DNA from: Prevotella sp.
GTDB taxonomy: Bacteria; Bacteroidota; Bacteroidia; Bacteroidales; Bacteroidaceae
DNA length: 64,000 bases
Reading direction: 5' to 3'
Assembly: GCA_016285055.1 (NCBI GenBank)
Contig: JAEEPZ010000009.1
Location: 1 to 64,000, forward strand
The notes beneath the pieces were generated by a model. That model was not told the origin of the DNA and did not search any database. It saw only the letters and a list, made by a program, of their open reading frames with translations. The first letter of the stretch is position 1. Each line of letters opens with the position of its first letter. The translations under genes were made by a program, and so were the position numbers. Positions 30,411 through 39,554 of this stretch are shown piece after piece.

Positions 30411-33400
30411 ATGCTCAACATAAATAATAAAAAACGCGCAGCCACTCCCCTCCGAACCCTGCCCTTACGGGGAGGGGCTCGGGTCTGTAATCTTTTCATC
30501 ATACTCCTCCTTTTCCTAACCACCACAGCACAAGCCGACAACACACTCAGCGTGCCCGATGTAACGGCAGGGTGGGGCACCACCATCGCCTTGTCTGTCA
30601 ACATGGAGAACAGCGATGCCAATGTGGCGGCCGTGCAGTTCACCTTGGAGTTGCCCGATGGTGCTACCTTGCGCCCTGACCGTATAGAGAAGAGTGAGCG
30701 GATAGCCGCTCACACCGTCAGCGTCAGACGAACGGAACGTGGTAAATACACTTTCATCATCCTCTCCTCGGAGGGACAGGCCATCCGTGGCTATTCAGGC
30801 ACGTTGCTGACGGTGGATATGCAAATCGGTTCGCCGATGAGTGAGGGCCACAGCTATCCCATGACAATCACCAATGCCGTAATGAGCCTGAATACGGGTG
30901 AAAACGTACTGCAGGAAACCACTGCTGGCACCATCACCGTAGCACGCTCCACCGACTTCACCGTAAGCAATGTGACCGTCAGTCAGACGGAGACAGTACC
31001 AGGTGAAACGATTGATGTCAGCTGGACTGTGAGCAACATCGGTGAGGTGGCCGCCACCGGCGGCTGGCATGAGCAGGTACTGTTAGTCAGTTTCGATGGT
31101 GAGGAGGAAAAACTGTTGGGTACGGTCTACAACGATGAGAGCGCGCTGTTGGCTCCAGGAGCCTCCGTGAGCAGGACAGCACGAGTAAAATTGCCACAAT
31201 TGCTGGGCATCGATGGCGATGCACGTGTGCGCGTCAGGCTCGTGCCTGACAGCGGTTCTGGAGAGCGCACAGAGGCACAGGGCAACAATACTGCCACCAG
31301 CGGGACGCTGCTCAATGTGAGCAAGCAACTACTGCTGCAACTGCCTACTGGAAGCATTTTGGAGAACAGCAGCCCATACATAGAAGGCACGCTGCTGCGC
31401 ACAGGCAGTTGGCGCAATGACGAGACCTTCATGCTCAGCATCACTGGCGATGACCGCCTGCCATCGCAGTTGCAGGTGACTATTCCTGCCCGACAGTCAT
31501 CAGTCAGATTCCAGCTGCCTGTCGCCAACAACGATGTGGTGGACGAATCGTCGGCATTTCTGTTGAGCGTGGAAGGCAATGGCTATGCTGCCGTCACCGA
31601 ACAAATCGTGATAGAGGACGATGAACTGCCAGCATTGACAGTGACGGCCTCGAAACTTACTGTTTCAGAGGGGGATACCTTCCAGTTGACCATCAGCAGG
31701 AGTTACCACCTGCAGGAGGCTCTCACGGTGATGCTGACTTGTGAGCATCTGACGCGATTTACATTTCCGCAGCAGGTGACTATTCCCGCAGGCCAACCGT
31801 CGGTGACTGTAGAGGTCACTGCCAAGGATGATGACCTGCCGGGCGAAACACTCTCCACAGCCTTCGTGGCCTCCACTCCCCGCTATGAGAAAGGCGAGGC
31901 CATCGTGCTCTTGGAGGATGATGACATGCCCGTGCTGCAGCTGTCGCTTGTGCCCTGCAAGGTACAGGAGGGTGCCGGCCCTGTTAGCGTGGCGGGTATA
32001 CTACGCCGCACGGGTATCACCACGAACAAGATAACGGTGCGTCTGAGCGACGACAGCCATGGCGGACTCTACTTCGGCACGCGCGAGTTAGTGCTGACAA
32101 AGGGCGTGGAGGAGGTGAGCTTCAATTTCGGCCCCGTTGACAATGCGCAGGTGGACGGCGACCACACCTATACCGTCACCGCCGCCGTGTGGCTCTCATC
32201 GTGTAGCTGCAGCGCAGCAGGCGAGTCGGCAGGCAGCGTCTCGACAACGCTTGAGGTACTCGATGACGATGGTCCTGCCCTGACCCTCACCTCATCGTTG
32301 AGCACTATCAAGGAGGGCGGCAAAGCCATGCTCACCGTGGGGCGCAACACCCTCGCCAGCCTGGACCAGCCCCTCATCGTGCATCTGAGCAGCGACTACG
32401 ACGACAACTTGAGCTATAACCACACCGTCACCATCCCCGCAGGCCAGCAGACCGCGCAAGTGGAAGTCACCTCCACCAAAAACGACGTGGGCAACGACAC
32501 CCACACCGCCGTCTTCACAGCACAGGCCGAGGGCTTCGCCTCCGCTACCTGTTATATGATGATTACCGATCAGACGTTGCCAGATGCATGTGTCTCTGAT
32601 CTCTCATTCCCCACTATTGAGGCCGTGGCATTGTCGGTCGTACAAATCAGTGCCGTTGTTCATAACAGTGGAGCCGCCACGCTCCCGGCACTGACTAAGG
32701 TAACCTTACATCTTTATGGAAATGAAAAGCCTTTGGCTACTCTGTACACTCAGGAAGATGTGCCGGCAGGCGGGTCAACAACTGTCAGCAAGGCCGTCTC
32801 GTTGCCCGACAAGACTGGTATGGCCTATTTCTATGCCGTGGTCAATGAAACGCGCGACATTGAAGAACTGAATTATACGAACAATGTTTCGGAATATGCT
32901 AAGTTGAAATTGCTCTCAAGATTCAAGGCCGACGTTACTGTAGACAGACAGCGGTGTGTGGCGGGAGACAGCGTGGTCATTTCCGGAACGATGGACACCG
33001 GCGCGCTGGCAGACGTCGGCGTGGAGGTCTATGTGACTGACGGTGAGGTAAGGCAGGCGTTCCATACCGTCACTCGTCAGGATGGCACCTTCTCGGTGAC
33101 TTGGACACCCATGCAGGGACAGGCTGGCCGTTTTTCTGTTGGAGCCTGCTATCCCGGCGAGAACATGACGGCGGCACAGGCAACCGTTGATGTGCTAGGC
33201 TTGAAGATAATGCCGGGCCGCCAGATTGCCTGTGAGGTGGCCATGGGAGAACCGTACACAGGCACCATAGAAATAGTGAATCCTGGCTGTGTGGAGCAAA
33301 CCCTTCAGGATGTGGAGATACTCGAAAAACCAGCCGACTGTCATCTTACCTTTGGTAGCATGGGACTAATTGAAGCTGGGAGAACAAAGATACTTGACTT

Positions 33401-36400
33401 TACGCTGGTTAGTAACACGCCTTCTGCTGTAGGTAAGAAGGAACGTATAAAGCTGCGGGCATTGACCATGGAAGGAGCCAGCTCCGATTTCTCTGTTGTT
33501 TATGATTGCCGCCCTGGCGAAGCTTTTCTTGTTTCCAGTATTGACTCGATTGTCACCACCATGACCATGGAAACGGCACGTAGCTATAGTTTCATCCTTA
33601 CCAATGAGGGCAAAGGTGAAACAGGGGCCATCTCTGTTTCGTTGCCGGAGATGGGGTGGCTGTCTCTGGAAACACCACATCAAATACCGTCGCTACCTTC
33701 TGGTAAGTCTGTCACAGTAACTCTTCATCTGAAGCCTACAAGCGATTTGCAAATCAATGTTCCTCAAAGTGGTACTATAGGCGTGAATTGTGAGAACGGA
33801 CAAGGTTTAGTACTGCCCTTTAAGGTGACTCCAGTGTCTGACATACAGGCAACAATTCTCGTTGATGTCATCGATGAATTCACTTTTACAGAAAGTGCAC
33901 CCCACCTGCAGGGAGCCAATGTGGTAATTAGCCAGCCCGTCAGTGGGGATGTGGTGGCACAGGGAGTAACTGATGAGAATGGCCTATTCACAGCCCGACT
34001 GCCTGAAGGATATTACGCCATAGAGGTGACAGCGGAAAAGCATGACAGTTACAGTAACTATGTGCAGTTGGCCCCAGGCATCGTGAACAGCGAGCGTGTG
34101 TTCCTGCAATATCAGGCCATTACCGTGAATTGGGACGTGCAGGAGACAGAGGTGGAGGATGAGTACAACATTGTGACGACGCTTGAATATGAGACACGTG
34201 TCCCGCTGCCGGTTGTTGAGGTGATATTCCCAGAGAAATTGGAGTACAAGAACCAGATATTCAACCTCCTGCTCACTAACAAGGGGCTGATAAGGGCTTT
34301 GGACATTACTTACCATCTTCCCGTGATAGAAGGTGTGACCTTTGAACTGTTAAATCCCGTAGACGAGTTGGATGCACAGACATCGGCTTTGGTAAGCGTC
34401 CGTATGACTGTTGACCAGCATCGCTGGTGGGGACATCCTGTAGAGGAATCTGGCAGTTATCCAGGCTCCGGCACTGATACTGACGCTCCAGTACCAGAGA
34501 TGTTCAATGATTACACACCGGAAGACGTTTTCTGCGTGACGGTCTGTCTTACAATAGACTACTACTATATATGTATTGATAAAAGTGGGAACTACTCAAA
34601 GAAGGTTACTATTGATCATTGCTACAAGATGGGGTATTGTCCTTCCAATAGTTCGAGTGGTAGCATAGTAGGCGGCGGTGATCACGGTACTGGCGGCAGC
34701 GGCGGTGCCGGCGGCGGTGCCGGTGGCAGTATCATTACTGTATATAGAAGCACACATTGCCTTGACAAAAAAGGAGAAAACTGTCCGAAGAGTATACTGG
34801 GCTGGCTCGAGCATGTTGGACGCTGCATCCTAGGATTTGGCGACCTTGAAAGTGGAGCGCTGACCACGGGCGGACTTTTAGCTGATAAGACAAAATACAA
34901 GAATGTGTGGAAATGGGGCAGTTGCCTGTTCAGCATGTACAGAACCTGCACGAGCGATGTGGTGAATGGAAGAAACAAAATCCACGGGTTCTCGTGTCTC
35001 ACCTCTGCGGGGTGCTTCATACCAGACACACACCCAGTGCTTGTTGCTGCTAAATACATGCTTGAGGGCAGCAACTGCGGAATAAAACTTCTGGAAGACA
35101 TGGAAAAGTGCGGCTCATGCCAGGCAACCAAGATTCTTGACGTGGTGGAATGTACACTGCCTCCATTCCTTGACTTGAACTGTATTCCAAACACTGTGAA
35201 AAAACTGAAAACAGCGAAGGACGCCGCCGAAATGATGAAGGGCACCATGTCACTCATGACATGCAATCCTATGCTCTTATTCGAAAATCCGCTACACTAT
35301 TATGAGTTGGACTTTGAGCGCCAGAAGAAATGCTACAAAGATTTCAACAACACTACCTGCCCCAAAGACAGCGTCCAACAGCCTCATCCGACCCAGCAAG
35401 AGATAATGGAGGGCGTGTTGAAATGTGTGAACAGCTCCAACGACCACTTGCTGTCTATGCTGAAAGAGATGGCAAAAGACGGATTGGAAAACCTGACAGG
35501 TGAACAATGGCAGGCATTCCTTGACTATGTAGATGCATACGCAGATAAAAATGGTGTGGTATCAACAGCTCCTGAAAATCTTGAAATGCTAAATGTTGTC
35601 ATTAAGGATATTAGCAAAGTGACGGTATTCATTACGCGGTATAACAATACCATCAAGGGGGAGACCGATAACGCGTTTGACATGGCTTTGATGAATCAGC
35701 ACCGGCAGGGACTATTGCAAGAACACGTATATGCCACTGATAGAGGGTACAGCGATTATCTCGACTTGCTGAAAGGGGAAACGGCTCGAATCAAGAAGGA
35801 AATATATGAAGAAAACATATCGAAACAGCCGATCTACATACAAGAGGTTATACAGGCAGCACGGTCTCTGGTGGAGACCGAGAACGCACTGGCAAGCAAT
35901 ATCAAGGAGATATATGGTGATGAGAGTTGGATGGAGATGCCCTTGCCAGAACTTGTAGAATTCATGGCATTCCTGGAGACTTTTATGGACGAGAACGGAC
36001 AAATAGACACATCCAATCCCTCCATCTTTGAGCATACACCGGAATTAATGACAAGAGAACATGTAAGCAGGCTGATAGAACGCATTAACAATTCGAATAG
36101 AAAGGGGAACGAGCAAGACTATGATGCCGGCAATGTGATAGACAACGAATTGGAAGATGTGAATATTGCACTTATCAACAGCCACAATGACTATGCACAA
36201 CAGTTGGGGTACGAGGACGTACTGGACTGGTACATAGACAAATTGTTTGCGGCCATGGATTTGGCTAAGGAGGATGAGCAGCAGTCTGATGCCGTCTGTG
36301 CGAGCATCACGCTGGAACTGTCACAGAAAATGTGTATGACACGACAGGCGTTCCGTGGCACACTGACCGTTTACAATGGACACGAGAGTACGGCCATGAC

Positions 36401-38153
36401 GGACGTAAAGCTGGCATTGGATGTGAAAGATGAAGAGGGACATGTTGCCACGTCACATGAATTCCAGATAAGCGTTGAGGAACTGACCAACTTTGACGGC
36501 AATATGAGCCTGACAGATGGCTGGAAGCTTAATGCGCAGCAAACAGGGGTAGCTTCCATTCTGTTTGTTCCTACTAAGTATGCTGCACAAGATAGAGACG
36601 TCCACTATTCGTTTGGTGGCACACTGAGTTATGTTGACCCTTTCACTGGCATGGAGGTGAAGCGCACACTGAAACCTGTGGAACTGGTAGTCAGTCCCTC
36701 TCCAGACCTGGAGCTGACCTATCTGATGCAGCGCGATGTCTACGGCGATGACCCGCTGACAAAGGATGTGGTGGAGCCGATGGAGGAGGCGGAGTTTGCA
36801 CTCATTATTAATAATAAGGGATATGGTGATGCCAAGAACGTGCGGATGGTGACGGAGCAGCCTAAGATTGTGGAGAATGAGAAGGGGCTGTTCATAGACT
36901 TCGACATCGTCAGCTCACAGGTGAATGGAGAACCCGCCGTGCTGTCGCTTGGGCAGACCATAGCCAACGACTTCGGCAATATCGGCGCCCACTCGCAGAG
37001 CTATGCCCAGTGGTGGCTGCGAAGCTCGCTATTAGGACACTTCACCAGTTATGAGGTGGAAGCTAACCATGTGACGAGCTATGGCAATCAGGATCTCTCA
37101 CTCATCGATACGGTGACTATCCACGAGATGATACACGGTTTCTCTGTAGCAGCGGTTAAACACGGTTTGACACCGAGGGGTTACTTGGTGAATGATATCG
37201 TGGATGCCGACGACCTGCCTGACATCGTGTATTTCACCGATGCCACTCAGCAGCCGCTGTCCATCGCTACAGGAACAATAGAGCGGCACAATAACTCAGA
37301 GTTCCTTTTGATAGTGACTCCCCGTCAGGAGGGATGGAACTACGGCTCAGTGCCCGACCCCACGGGCGGTAGGCAGAAACTTATCGGGATTACAAGGAGC
37401 AGCGATGGCATGATAATACCTCTTGACAACGTGTGGCAGACCGACCGCACACTGCACGACGGACGCGACTGGTTCTACGAGAACCGACTGCATTTTGTGG
37501 GCGAGATGGGGGAGGAAGGCGAGACCTTTGTCCTGATCTTTGAGCCAAAGCCCGACGTGGAGCTGGCGGTGGAGCATTTCCTCGGCGTGCCCGACGAGCA
37601 TTCCTTCCTCACAGAACCGCTCAAGGAGCTGACGGTGGTGTTCAACAAGGCTGTACAGAACGAGACCTTCACTACCGACGACCTGACGCTCTTCTGTGAT
37701 GGCACAAAGCAGGACGCATCCGTCATCATCGTCACACCGATGAACACCACCACCTACCATTTGGGATTGGAACAGGCCACGCATCAGGATGGCTATTACG
37801 TGCTGACCGTACAGACCGCCGGCATCACTGACACAGAGGGCTTCAGAGGCTCGGTAGGAAAGACTGCTTCATGGACACAGGTTTTAGGACAAGGACAAGG
37901 CATAGAAACACCGACAACAGATGCAGATATGCACGTCAGAATCTCAGCTCGTGGCGACTGGCTCACGGTGACGGGCGACTTCCGCGAGCTGCGCAGCGTG
38001 GATGTGTATGACCTGCGGGGCATGAAGCGGATACAGACAATGCGGGTACAGGCGGGACAGGCTGTCTATATCGGCTTACTGCCCCGTGGCGTGTATGATG
38101 TTCAAGTGGCTACCGACCGTGGCACTATGCATGTCAAGATGCTGAAACGATAA
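30411..38153 (+). CDS. 2580-aa multidomain secreted giant (cohesin-like, CARDB, Calx-beta, sorting domain)
   Basis: Giant exported protein. Signal peptide (1-42); cohesin-like beta-sandwich (about 43-175, NTLSVPDVTAGWGTTIALSV, VAAVQFTLELPDGATL); CARDB-like domain (about 180-300); four Calx-beta-like repeats (about 305-715, each ending in an EDDE/LEDDD acidic turn); a second CARDB (about 720-820); Ig-like domains; a carboxypeptidase-regulatory-like fold (about 1157-1235); a Gly-rich linker (about 1421-1440); a Cys-rich, then helical, unassignable core (about 1440-1960); further beta domains; and a C-terminal sorting-type domain (about 2500-2580, SVDVYDLRGMKR...HVKMLKR). This is a typical adhesin or scaffold layout. 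The signal peptide n-region (TPLRTLPLRGGARV) is encoded by a palindromic repeat. A strong terminator follows. Function unknown. Confidence 0.75.
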   Translation: MLNINNKKRAATPLRTLPLRGGARVCNLFIILLLFLTTTAQADNTLSVPDVTAGWGTTIALSVNMENSDANVAAVQFTLELPDGATLRPDRIEKSERIAAHTVSVRRTERGKYTFIILSSEGQAIRGYSGTLLTVDMQIGSPMSEGHSYPMTITNAVMSLNTGENVLQETTAGTITVARSTDFTVSNVTVSQTETVPGETIDVSWTVSNIGEVAATGGWHEQVLLVSFDGEEEKLLGTVYNDESALLAPGASVSRTARVKLPQLLGIDGDARVRVRLVPDSGSGERTEAQGNNTATSGTLLNVSKQLLLQLPTGSILENSSPYIEGTLLRTGSWRNDETFMLSITGDDRLPSQLQVTIPARQSSVRFQLPVANNDVVDESSAFLLSVEGNGYAAVTEQIVIEDDELPALTVTASKLTVSEGDTFQLTISRSYHLQEALTVMLTCEHLTRFTFPQQVTIPAGQPSVTVEVTAKDDDLPGETLSTAFVASTPRYEKGEAIVLLEDDDMPVLQLSLVPCKVQEGAGPVSVAGILRRTGITTNKITVRLSDDSHGGLYFGTRELVLTKGVEEVSFNFGPVDNAQVDGDHTYTVTAAVWLSSCSCSAAGESAGSVSTTLEVLDDDGPALTLTSSLSTIKEGGKAMLTVGRNTLASLDQPLIVHLSSDYDDNLSYNHTVTIPAGQQTAQVEVTSTKNDVGNDTHTAVFTAQAEGFASATCYMMITDQTLPDACVSDLSFPTIEAVALSVVQISAVVHNSGAATLPALTKVTLHLYGNEKPLATLYTQEDVPAGGSTTVSKAVSLPDKTGMAYFYAVVNETRDIEELNYTNNVSEYAKLKLLSRFKADVTVDRQRCVAGDSVVISGTMDTGALADVGVEVYVTDGEVRQAFHTVTRQDGTFSVTWTPMQGQAGRFSVGACYPGENMTAAQATVDVLGLKIMPGRQIACEVAMGEPYTGTIEIVNPGCVEQTLQDVEILEKPADCHLTFGSMGLIEAGRTKILDFTLVSNTPSAVGKKERIKLRALTMEGASSDFSVVYDCRPGEAFLVSSIDSIVTTMTMETARSYSFILTNEGKGETGAISVSLPEMGWLSLETPHQIPSLPSGKSVTVTLHLKPTSDLQINVPQSGTIGVNCENGQGLVLPFKVTPVSDIQATILVDVIDEFTFTESAPHLQGANVVISQPVSGDVVAQGVTDENGLFTARLPEGYYAIEVTAEKHDSYSNYVQLAPGIVNSERVFLQYQAITVNWDVQETEVEDEYNIVTTLEYETRVPLPVVEVIFPEKLEYKNQIFNLLLTNKGLIRALDITYHLPVIEGVTFELLNPVDELDAQTSALVSVRMTVDQHRWWGHPVEESGSYPGSGTDTDAPVPEMFNDYTPEDVFCVTVCLTIDYYYICIDKSGNYSKKVTIDHCYKMGYCPSNSSSGSIVGGGDHGTGGSGGAGGGAGGSIITVYRSTHCLDKKGENCPKSILGWLEHVGRCILGFGDLESGALTTGGLLADKTKYKNVWKWGSCLFSMYRTCTSDVVNGRNKIHGFSCLTSAGCFIPDTHPVLVAAKYMLEGSNCGIKLLEDMEKCGSCQATKILDVVECTLPPFLDLNCIPNTVKKLKTAKDAAEMMKGTMSLMTCNPMLLFENPLHYYELDFERQKKCYKDFNNTTCPKDSVQQPHPTQQEIMEGVLKCVNSSNDHLLSMLKEMAKDGLENLTGEQWQAFLDYVDAYADKNGVVSTAPENLEMLNVVIKDISKVTVFITRYNNTIKGETDNAFDMALMNQHRQGLLQEHVYATDRGYSDYLDLLKGETARIKKEIYEENISKQPIYIQEVIQAARSLVETENALASNIKEIYGDESWMEMPLPELVEFMAFLETFMDENGQIDTSNPSIFEHTPELMTREHVSRLIERINNSNRKGNEQDYDAGNVIDNELEDVNIALINSHNDYAQQLGYEDVLDWYIDKLFAAMDLAKEDEQQSDAVCASITLELSQKMCMTRQAFRGTLTVYNGHESTAMTDVKLALDVKDEEGHVATSHEFQISVEELTNFDGNMSLTDGWKLNAQQTGVASILFVPTKYAAQDRDVHYSFGGTLSYVDPFTGMEVKRTLKPVELVVSPSPDLELTYLMQRDVYGDDPLTKDVVEPMEEAEFALIINNKGYGDAKNVRMVTEQPKIVENEKGLFIDFDIVSSQVNGEPAVLSLGQTIANDFGNIGAHSQSYAQWWLRSSLLGHFTSYEVEANHVTSYGNQDLSLIDTVTIHEMIHGFSVAAVKHGLTPRGYLVNDIVDADDLPDIVYFTDATQQPLSIATGTIERHNNSEFLLIVTPRQEGWNYGSVPDPTGGRQKLIGITRSSDGMIIPLDNVWQTDRTLHDGRDWFYENRLHFVGEMGEEGETFVLIFEPKPDVELAVEHFLGVPDEHSFLTEPLKELTVVFNKAVQNETFTTDDLTLFCDGTKQDASVIIVTPMNTTTYHLGLEQATHQDGYYVLTVQTAGITDTEGFRGSVGKTASWTQVLGQGQGIETPTTDADMHVRISARGDWLTVTGDFRELRSVDVYDLRGMKRIQTMRVQAGQAVYIGLLPRGVYDVQVATDRGTMHVKMLKR
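30441..30490. repeat. Palindromic element subfamily B arm inside a signal-peptide coding region
   Basis: GCCACTCCCCTCCGAACCCT then TTACGGGGAGGGGCTCGGGTCTGTAA matches the subfamily B right arm (ending GGTCTGTAA, as at 20.4 kb). It is read in frame as residues 11-27 of the giant protein. Confidence 0.75.
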
Positions 38154-38165
38154 TCTTATATATAT

Positions 38166-38210
38166 GAGGCGCGCTTTCTTGACACTCAAGGAAGCGCGTC
38201 TCTGCTTTTT
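38166..38210 (+). terminator. Intrinsic terminator after the giant surface-protein gene
   Basis: A 16-bp stem (GAGGCGCGCTTTCTTG with CAAGGAAGCGCGTCTC, two G-T pairs), a 5-nt loop ACACT, then TGCTTTTT. It starts 12 bp after the stop codon. Confidence 0.9.
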
Positions 38211-38247
38211 ACATAAGGGAAAAGCAATTCTTTATGCGAAAACGGCT

Positions 38248-38276
38248 TGCCATTCAAGAAAAAAGCGTAACTTTGC
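38248..38276 (+). promoter_or_regulatory. Promoter of the M16 peptidase gene
   Basis: TTG at 38248-38250, TAACTTTG at 38269-38276, spacer 18 bp; the ATG is 18 bp downstream. Confidence 0.65.
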
Positions 38277-38294
38277 GGCCAAAATTGCATAAGA

Positions 38295-39554
38295 ATGGCT
38301 TCCTTCAACATTCACTATCCAAACTTGCGGGTGCTCCACCTGCCCAGCCAGTCGCGGGTGGCTTACTGCGGCATTGCTGTGCATGCCGGCTCACGCCACG
38401 AGACGGCGCAGCAGCAGGGACTGGCGCATTTCTGCGAGCATCTGGCCTTCAAGGGCACGCAGCGGCGCACCGCCACACAAATCATCAACGCCATTGAAGG
38501 CCTGGGCGGCGAGCTCAATGCCTTCACGAACAAGGAGGACACCGTCTATTACTGCGCCATCGAGCAGCGACACCTGCGCCGTGCCCTCGACGTGCTGCAG
38601 GACATCGTGTTCCACAGCCAGTATCCTGAACAGGAGGTGGAGAAAGAGCGCGAGGTGGTGTGCGACGAGATAGAGAGCTACGAGGACACCCCCGCCGAGC
38701 TTATTTTCGACGAATTTGAAAATATTCTCTTCGAGGGGCATCCCCTTGGCCACAACATCCTTGGCACCAGCGAGCAGGTGCGCTCCTACACCGCTGCCGA
38801 TGCCGCTGCCTTTGCCCGCCAGTGGTACCGGCCAGAGAACTGCGTGCTGTTTATTAGTTCAGCCAATCCTACGACCCTCGCACAGAAGGCATTCCCCCAG
38901 CCCCTCCCTGTGGGGGAGGGGAGTCATTACCCCCAAGGCGGAGCTTCAGCAGAAAAGGTTTCTTCTCCCCTCCCTGACAGAGAGGGGGCGGGGAATGACC
39001 TTCTGGGGGAGTGCTTTGTTCGCGACCGCGGCACCCATCAGGCGCATGTCATGGTGGGCACACGGGCCTATTCTGCTGGCGACGAGCGGCGCTGGGCACT
39101 CTACCTGCTGAACAACATCCTTGGCGGGCCGGCGCTGAACTCACGGCTGAGCATGGCGCTGCGCGAGCGCAATGGCTTGGTGTACACCGTAGACAGCTCG
39201 ATGGTGAGCTATAGCGACACGGGGCTGTGGAGCATCTACTTCGGTTGCGACCCTGACGACACCAAACGCTGTCTCCGACTGGTGCGCCAACAGTTGGACC
39301 GGCTGATGGACAAGCCTTTGAGCGAGACACAGCTGCGCGCCGCCAAGCTGCAGCTGCAGGGACAGCTGGCCATTGCCGCTGAGAACCGCGAGCAGACCAT
39401 CCTCGACTGCGCCCGCACCTTCCTGCACACGGGAAAGGTGCGCACCGTCAACGACGTCATGGCGCACATCGCCACCCTCACCGCTGCCGACCTACAACAA
39501 AGCGCCCAGGAGCTGTTCGCCCCTGAGCGCCTTACAACGTTGATTTATCAGTAA
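38295..39554 (+). CDS. M16 (pitrilysin) family zinc peptidase with an in-frame repeat insertion
   Basis: Zinc-dependent processing peptidase of 419 aa without signal peptide, so probably cytoplasmic. Inverted zinc motif HFCEH (His45, Glu48, His49) with the distal Glu near 125 (CDEIESYED). The second M16 lobe (THQAHVMVGTRAYSAGDERR) holds the Arg/Tyr region RERNGLVYTVDSS. Both lobes are present, so it is a catalytic-type single-chain member. Between the lobes, about residues 199-239 (FPQPLPVGEGSHYPQ...SSPLPDREGAGND) are encoded by a GC-rich inverted element replacing or extending the usual loop. The stop abuts the convergent manC stop (no gap). Confidence 0.9.
   Translation: MASFNIHYPNLRVLHLPSQSRVAYCGIAVHAGSRHETAQQQGLAHFCEHLAFKGTQRRTATQIINAIEGLGGELNAFTNKEDTVYYCAIEQRHLRRALDVLQDIVFHSQYPEQEVEKEREVVCDEIESYEDTPAELIFDEFENILFEGHPLGHNILGTSEQVRSYTAADAAAFARQWYRPENCVLFISSANPTTLAQKAFPQPLPVGEGSHYPQGGASAEKVSSPLPDREGAGNDLLGECFVRDRGTHQAHVMVGTRAYSAGDERRWALYLLNNILGGPALNSRLSMALRERNGLVYTVDSSMVSYSDTGLWSIYFGCDPDDTKRCLRLVRQQLDRLMDKPLSETQLRAAKLQLQGQLAIAAENREQTILDCARTFLHTGKVRTVNDVMAHIATLTAADLQQSAQELFAPERLTTLIYQ
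38891..39011. repeat. Palindromic element (third subfamily) in frame within the M16 peptidase
   Basis: Left arm ATTCCCCCAGCCCCTCCCTG..., right arm CTCCCCTCCCTGACAGAGAG... to GGGGAATGACCTTCTGGGGG; the ends are inverted (CATTCCCC / GGGGAATG). About 40 codons are added with no stop. Confidence 0.8.
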
